Below the pieces are notes generated by a model. It worked only from the letters and a program-made list of their open reading frames with translations, was not told the DNA's origin and did no database searches. Positions 59,792 to 64,000 of a DNA stretch of 64,000 nt are shown in pieces; positions within the stretch are counted from its first letter, which is position 1; the number at the start of each line of letters is the position of its first letter. The position numbers and the translations under genes are program-made. This stretch comes from Clostridium sp. CAG:510 (lineage in GTDB: Bacteria; Bacillota; Clostridia; Lachnospirales; Lachnospiraceae): positions 15,897-79,896 of the forward strand of contig FR880848.1 in NCBI GenBank assembly GCA_000434615.1, read 5' to 3'.

Positions 59792-61730
59792 GTGCATTTC
59801 CACCAAATATATTTTCATACTGCAAGATCCGGTAATTCTGCAGCCCACCTTCTTTTATGCCGTTTAACTCCGACAGGGGAATGAACTCACCGTTTTTAAG
59901 GAATGCCCCCTTGGCATTGATGGCGGGATATTCCTCGGACAGACTGTCCAAAAACGCCTGATAACCCGAACCGGGAATATGCAGGGTCTGTAAAAGCCTT
60001 GTGGACAGATAGTTGATGCTCGTCCGCTCCGCGGTGTCCACGGCGTCCGTATCAATGTCGTAGTTTGCCCAGATGAGATAGGGAATAGTGTATAAATCTT
60101 CCCTTTCCGCTTCCGTACGGCCGTCCATGGATTTACCGGAAATGGTTTCCAGGTATTCATTTCCGTGACCGAAATCCACCTGGTGGTCGCCGAACATCAT
60201 AACCACCCATTTTTCATCCCGTTTTTCCAGCTCCTCTATCAGATACTGTAAGGCTGCGTCACTCTCATGCATCATGGTCAGATACCCTTCCACATAATTG
60301 TACTTGCCTTCCGCATCGCCCAAAAGATGCACCTTGTAGCCAAGCTCCGACTCCGCCTCATGATAGCCGCCCGTGTGGTTCTGAATGGTTACGTTAAACA
60401 AAAACAGAGGCTTGTCGGTCCTCTTCTCATCCACATACTGAAGCATTCTCTGGTAATTGGCTTTGTCCTTTAATTTCAGATTTACAATATCCTCCGGATG
60501 GGAAGTGTCAAAATCCTCTATAAAATAGCATTCTTCAAATCCTAAATGCAGCCATGCCTGTTTTCTGAGCCAGCCGGAACTTTCATAAGGATGAAAAGCA
60601 GCCGTTTCATAGCCGTAGCTCCTGAGCAGTCTGGTCAGGGAGGCTTCGTCCGTATTCAGATACATCTGGTAAGGCACGGTTCCCACGGGCATAAACGCCA
60701 TGGTATTGCCGGTCAAAAATTCCCACTCGGAGTTGGCGGTATTGCCGCCGAACACGGAACTTAAGGCAAACCCTTTGACGGTATTTTCGGTGAGGCTGTC
60801 GATGAACGGCATGACCTCCATGTCGGTATCCATCTCACCGTAGTACCGCAGGTCTGAGAAAGATTCGTTCATAATAACAATGATGTTGGGATATTCCTCC
60901 GAGCTTTCCTCCTGCGCACGGTAGCTTTCCGTAAGGCTCTTCACTTCCTCCTCGCTGTAACCGTCCGGCGGTGCAATCTTACTGCTCCGGTAGCCCTCTA
61001 TAAACTGCACAATAAAACCGTTTTTTTCCGCCGCATGGTAAATGGTGGTATCCACTCCGAGCTTCTGCAGAACGCCGAACCCGAATACCGCCGTATACAG
61101 TATCACAACAAACACCGCCGCTGCCGCACGGATTACAAGCCCTGCCCGTTTGCCGGGTTTCTGCGGTATGTTGCGTAAGCGCCACAGGATAATCCAGTAC
61201 AGGGCATAGGTAAGCACACCTGCCGCCACTACCCAGTCGGTGCGAAGCTCCATGCCGCCGTCCAGCACATTGAACAGTGTCCGGACCGACAGTACATCAT
61301 ACACGGTAAACGGCGCGTCCTTGTAAGTGCGGACAAAGTAATTCACCACCGCCAGAATAAACGAAAATACGGAGGCTCCGTACAGTCCCGCAAACAGTCT
61401 GCCGCACAGACAGTACAAGACGGCAATAAAGCTTGCGTAAAACAGTATGTTGAATACAAACGGTACCGGCATGGTGTTCCACGGATAGTGGTAGTTCAGG
61501 ATCTCCGTTACACAAAAATAGAAAAAGGGGCTTCCCACCACGAGGAGCAGCCATGTATATTTTCCGTTTTGCAGAAAACGGGGAACCTTAACAAACAGCA
61601 GCAGTATACTGAGTACAGCCCCTGCCAGCCCGATCATGAGACTGTGTGCCAGCATACCCGACAGTATGCCGATTCCCAATCCTATAATGATTTCCATTCC
61701 TGTTTTCATTGCCGTCTGTTTCATTGTCAC
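59769..61730 (-). CDS. LtaS-family sulfatase-fold phosphoglycerol transferase
   Basis: 653 residues: about five to six helices in the first 220, then an extracellular alkaline-phosphatase-like domain: NIIVIMNESFSDLRYYG, SVFGGNTANSEWEFLTGNTMAF with the likely nucleophile Thr in GGNTANSEW, YETAAFHPYESSG, FLFNVTIQNHTGGY and WVVMMFGDHQVDFG. LtaS relatives move glycerol phosphate from phosphatidylglycerol to lipoteichoic acid or onto rhamnose polysaccharides (as with streptococcal GacH). Here it probably decorates the region-E glycan or another wall polymer. The GDPD-like gene overlaps its 3' end. Confidence 0.92.
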   Translation of the reverse strand: MTMKQTAMKTGMEIIIGLGIGILSGMLAHSLMIGLAGAVLSILLLFVKVPRFLQNGKYTWLLLVVGSPFFYFCVTEILNYHYPWNTMPVPFVFNILFYASFIAVLYCLCGRLFAGLYGASVFSFILAVVNYFVRTYKDAPFTVYDVLSVRTLFNVLDGGMELRTDWVVAAGVLTYALYWIILWRLRNIPQKPGKRAGLVIRAAAAVFVVILYTAVFGFGVLQKLGVDTTIYHAAEKNGFIVQFIEGYRSSKIAPPDGYSEEEVKSLTESYRAQEESSEEYPNIIVIMNESFSDLRYYGEMDTDMEVMPFIDSLTENTVKGFALSSVFGGNTANSEWEFLTGNTMAFMPVGTVPYQMYLNTDEASLTRLLRSYGYETAAFHPYESSGWLRKQAWLHLGFEECYFIEDFDTSHPEDIVNLKLKDKANYQRMLQYVDEKRTDKPLFLFNVTIQNHTGGYHEAESELGYKVHLLGDAEGKYNYVEGYLTMMHESDAALQYLIEELEKRDEKWVVMMFGDHQVDFGHGNEYLETISGKSMDGRTEAEREDLYTIPYLIWANYDIDTDAVDTAERTSINYLSTRLLQTLHIPGSGYQAFLDSLSEEYPAINAKGAFLKNGEFIPLSELNGIKEGGLQNYRILQYENIFGGNAHEEFYEE

Positions 61731-61766
61731 TTCTGCCTTTACTTATTCTTACCGTCTTGCTTATTT

Positions 61767-62525
61767 TTACAATACTGCCTTTTCCATAAAGTAGTCCTTA
61801 TACTCTACGAAATCCTTGCATTCCGCATCAATGCTTTCAATCAGTTCCTTTTCCTTTTCCGTAACCAGTGTCTTATAATTGTTGAAATTGTCATAGCCGT
61901 TTTTCGTCCAGGCAAAAGGATGTGTTAAAATCTGTACCTTGTCGTGGGACAGAATGTTCTTTTCATCCGGATAGCCGTAGCGCCAGATGTGGTTGGCATC
62001 CGACATGTATTTCACCGCTACGGGAGTATCCTCGGTTACATTTTCCGCAAACGTAAAGAAATCATCCTGGTACGCATTTAAGATACCGGGAAGCTTGATG
62101 TTCTCCCTGAGGATGTCCTTGGAAGGCCTGTGTACGGAGAAAATATCCACCTTGAAACCGAACATTTCGCTTAACATGCTCATTTCCTTCACAATCTGCT
62201 TTCTCACCAGCTCCATATCCGTCATGCCGTTTAAGGCATAGTGCAGACCGATGACATGTCCTCTTTCATGCATGTCCTTTACCATGTCCATATTGCGCTT
62301 GGACAAAATATTGTAGGAGTTGTTTGTCCACTGGAAGAAATAGGTGGAGGTAAAGTCCATGCTCTCCTCTACTTTGGATAAATGGTACGCTCTCTCCACA
62401 CTGTACTCCACATCATGCCGCATCAGGATAAATTTGTCCTTGTTAATGGCTTCCTTATAGCCTGCCTGCAGACCCGTGGATTTGATAATCTCAATTATTT
62501 TCCGGTAATCTTCGTATGAAAACAT
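61767..62525 (-). CDS. Polysaccharide deacetylase-like protein (NodB fold), cytoplasmic
   Basis: 252 residues with no signal peptide. Motif-1-like MRHDVEYS, VIGLHYALNG, SVHRPSKD (motif-3-like Arg-Pro), and THPFAW at the C-terminus. This resembles polysaccharide-deacetylase-like proteins that occur in capsule operons and may remove acetyl groups from nucleotide sugars or lipid-linked sugars in the cytoplasm. The metal His set is only partly canonical, so activity is uncertain. AGGGAGG precedes the ATG. Confidence 0.78.
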   Translation of the reverse strand: MFSYEDYRKIIEIIKSTGLQAGYKEAINKDKFILMRHDVEYSVERAYHLSKVEESMDFTSTYFFQWTNNSYNILSKRNMDMVKDMHERGHVIGLHYALNGMTDMELVRKQIVKEMSMLSEMFGFKVDIFSVHRPSKDILRENIKLPGILNAYQDDFFTFAENVTEDTPVAVKYMSDANHIWRYGYPDEKNILSHDKVQILTHPFAWTKNGYDNFNNYKTLVTEKEKELIESIDAECKDFVEYKDYFMEKAVL

Positions 62526-62536
62526 AAGTCCTCCCT

Positions 62537-63976
62537 TTATTCAATAATATACTGTACATCTTCTTTGTCATAGCAGGCAGCCACGGCTTTATTTACCCAG
62601 TCGCCGGTATCCGGAGTTAATGAAATTCCCTGCAGGATGCTGCTTTCATGTTCCTCCTCTTTTCGTACAACCACCACATGCGTATCCTCTGCAGTTTTAA
62701 TCTCATGCAGAACCGAATCCCAGTAGGAAAAATACTTCTGTGCGGTACCGTCCGCTATTTCTTTTATACATTTCACAGTCAGCATGTTTTCCGTGCCTGC
62801 CGCTATGCTTCCCCAAAAGACTCCCCCCCACACAAGCATTCCTGCCGTAATAAATCCGCACAGAACGGTTCTTTTATTTCTTCCCACATTCCTGCACCAC
62901 TGGGCAAAAAGAAGCAGAAACAGAAATGTTCCTATATATATCAGACAGTCATCAATGAAAAGGCATCTGTCCGGATAGTAGTTCTCACCATGTCCCAGCA
63001 TAACGGGAAAAGCTACAGCCGTACCACCCGCAACAATCAGAACTGCCAGTAGACCCAGATGATACAACCGTATACTCCTGTTCTCCAGCTTCACATACTT
63101 TAACATATACAGGAAAACCACCGCTATAACTGCCAGAAACGGCGTGTATTTCAGCAGATAATAGCCCCTGTGCACAACATGCTCTGCCGATAATGCAATT
63201 GCCTGTAAGATCTGGGCTGTACCGGCTGTGCCGTTATTTCGCACAAAATTTCCCGGTGCACAGGCATTTAGAAGCCCTCCGGCAAGAGAACCCGCAAAAT
63301 ACAGCCACGCCCTTTTTCCTTTTTTTTCAATCCATTCATATCCTATAAGCAAAAGTGCCATTTCACAATTTAAGGCAACCAGATTCAGTGCTCCGCCGCT
63401 TGTCAGGAAACCGGTCAGCACGGTCAGAACCGCATATCTTTTTTTACCGGTGTTAATATAACGGGCATCCCATATAATTCCCCAGAACATAAATGCCAGA
63501 ATAAGCACATAGGATACAGCTGTACAGTACCAGTACATTGTTTCCGTATAATAATATAAGTCAAAAAAGCATACCAGCATAGCGGTTCCCAGAACAAGAC
63601 CCTTTATCCGGGACTCAACTCCAAATATCTCTTTCATCATCACACGAACAAAAACAAGAAGTGTCACTATAAAAAAGAGAGTCGTCAGGAAAATCGTAAT
63701 CTGATGTCCCGGCATTCCCCACCGCATGTACGGATTTATGGCATAGTTGAGAAAAGAGCCTGTATAAAAGCCACCCCATGTCTTAAAACGCCCCAATGTC
63801 AGTAACAGGGCACTGGCTGTAATACCTTTTCCCGATTTCTCCATTTCCCGGAGCACATCGCCAATTGTGGAAAAATCATCATTATACGGTACTGCGTAGA
63901 ATGCCATCAATAGCACCGGCACTGTAATAATAGCAATAATTCCGATTAAAACCATATATTTCAGCTTATTTTTCAT
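62537..63976 (-). CDS. Multi-pass membrane protein, DUF6056-like, possible GT-C enzyme
   Basis: 479 residues, 11 or so helices. After helix 1 is the acidic outside loop (AVPYNDDFSTIGDVLREM), then GRFKTWGGFYTGSFLNYAI, the layout shared with the 40094 protein. The last 90 residues are soluble (HEIKTAEDTHVVVVRKEEEHESS). DUF6056 proteins are probably sugar transferases that use polyprenyl-phosphate sugars; that is family-level inference. AGGAG lies 11 nt before the ATG. It is the first complete gene of the region-E run in this window; its promoter must lie beyond the right edge. Confidence 0.78.
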   Translation of the reverse strand: MKNKLKYMVLIGIIAIITVPVLLMAFYAVPYNDDFSTIGDVLREMEKSGKGITASALLLTLGRFKTWGGFYTGSFLNYAINPYMRWGMPGHQITIFLTTLFFIVTLLVFVRVMMKEIFGVESRIKGLVLGTAMLVCFFDLYYYTETMYWYCTAVSYVLILAFMFWGIIWDARYINTGKKRYAVLTVLTGFLTSGGALNLVALNCEMALLLIGYEWIEKKGKRAWLYFAGSLAGGLLNACAPGNFVRNNGTAGTAQILQAIALSAEHVVHRGYYLLKYTPFLAVIAVVFLYMLKYVKLENRSIRLYHLGLLAVLIVAGGTAVAFPVMLGHGENYYPDRCLFIDDCLIYIGTFLFLLLFAQWCRNVGRNKRTVLCGFITAGMLVWGGVFWGSIAAGTENMLTVKCIKEIADGTAQKYFSYWDSVLHEIKTAEDTHVVVVRKEEEHESSILQGISLTPDTGDWVNKAVAACYDKEDVQYIIE

Positions 63977-64000
63977 ACTTAAGTTTTCTCCTGCTTAAAC

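Noticed and set aside
44861..62525. Two active chitin/peptidoglycan deacetylases
   Set aside because: Both NodB-like proteins (44861 and 61767) lack parts of the canonical metal motifs, so I call them deacetylase-like only.
1..64000. Mobile elements, phage or integrative elements
   Set aside because: No transposase, integrase, recombinase or flanking direct repeats were seen; acquisition of the region by transfer cannot be judged without the surrounding genome.

Overview
The window reads as a chromosomal cell-envelope polysaccharide locus of a low-to-mid GC Gram-positive anaerobe. The best fit is a gut Lachnospiraceae (Clostridia): there are AGGAGG or GGAAAGG ribosome binding sites, sigma-A-like promoters with 17-bp spacers, an LCP-family ligase, GH25 lysozymes with bacterial Ig-like domains, and DUF6056/DUF6077-type membrane proteins. 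Genus is not determined. Almost every gene is on the minus strand. I saw no rRNA, tRNA, CRISPR array, transposase or phage gene.

Layout, left to right. (A) 1-651: the 5' part of glmS with its promoter. (B) 655-24149: a rhamnose-type cell-wall polysaccharide block. It holds dTDP-rhamnose genes (rfbA, rfbB, rfbC; no rfbD in the window), an ABC exporter whose ATPase has a Wzt-like C-terminal domain, a WbdD-like methyltransferase-kinase fusion, five GT2 glycosyltransferases, a phosphoglucomutase, a polyprenyl-phosphate sugar transferase, an LCP ligase and two membrane-anchored GH25 lysozymes. (C) 24150-28870: an accessory island with the only plus-strand genes. It has an acidic-tailed SGNH-like membrane protein, an M56 metallopeptidase plus a small secreted peptide, and an M20 amidohydrolase with a lipoprotein on the minus strand. 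(D) 28914-37711: membrane proteins, a WecE/RffA aminotransferase, an acyltransferase, a GNAT acetyltransferase, a PseB dehydratase and an unrecognised STAS/phosphoribosyltransferase-like protein. (E) 37817-64000: a second polysaccharide operon of about 24 kb in which neighbours overlap or nearly touch. It has its own ABC exporter, five GT2s, a GT4, adjacent GT6 and GT11 transferases, a GalE-like epimerase, two pyruvyltransferase-family genes (one apparently frameshifted), a radical SAM protein, asnB, an LtaS-family enzyme with a GDPD-like partner, deacetylase-like proteins and two multi-pass DUF6056-type proteins.

How it may work together (inference). Block B would make dTDP-rhamnose, build a rhamnose-rich chain on undecaprenyl phosphate, cap its non-reducing end with the methyltransferase-kinase, export it through an ABC transporter that recognises the cap, and attach it to peptidoglycan with the LCP protein while the GH25 enzymes remodel the wall. 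Block E would make a second, more decorated glycan. The adjacent GT11 (alpha-1,2-fucosyltransferase) and NXN-type GT6 suggest a blood-group A/B-like terminal structure. The LtaS-family enzyme, acyltransferases, pyruvyltransferases and AsnB would add non-sugar decorations.
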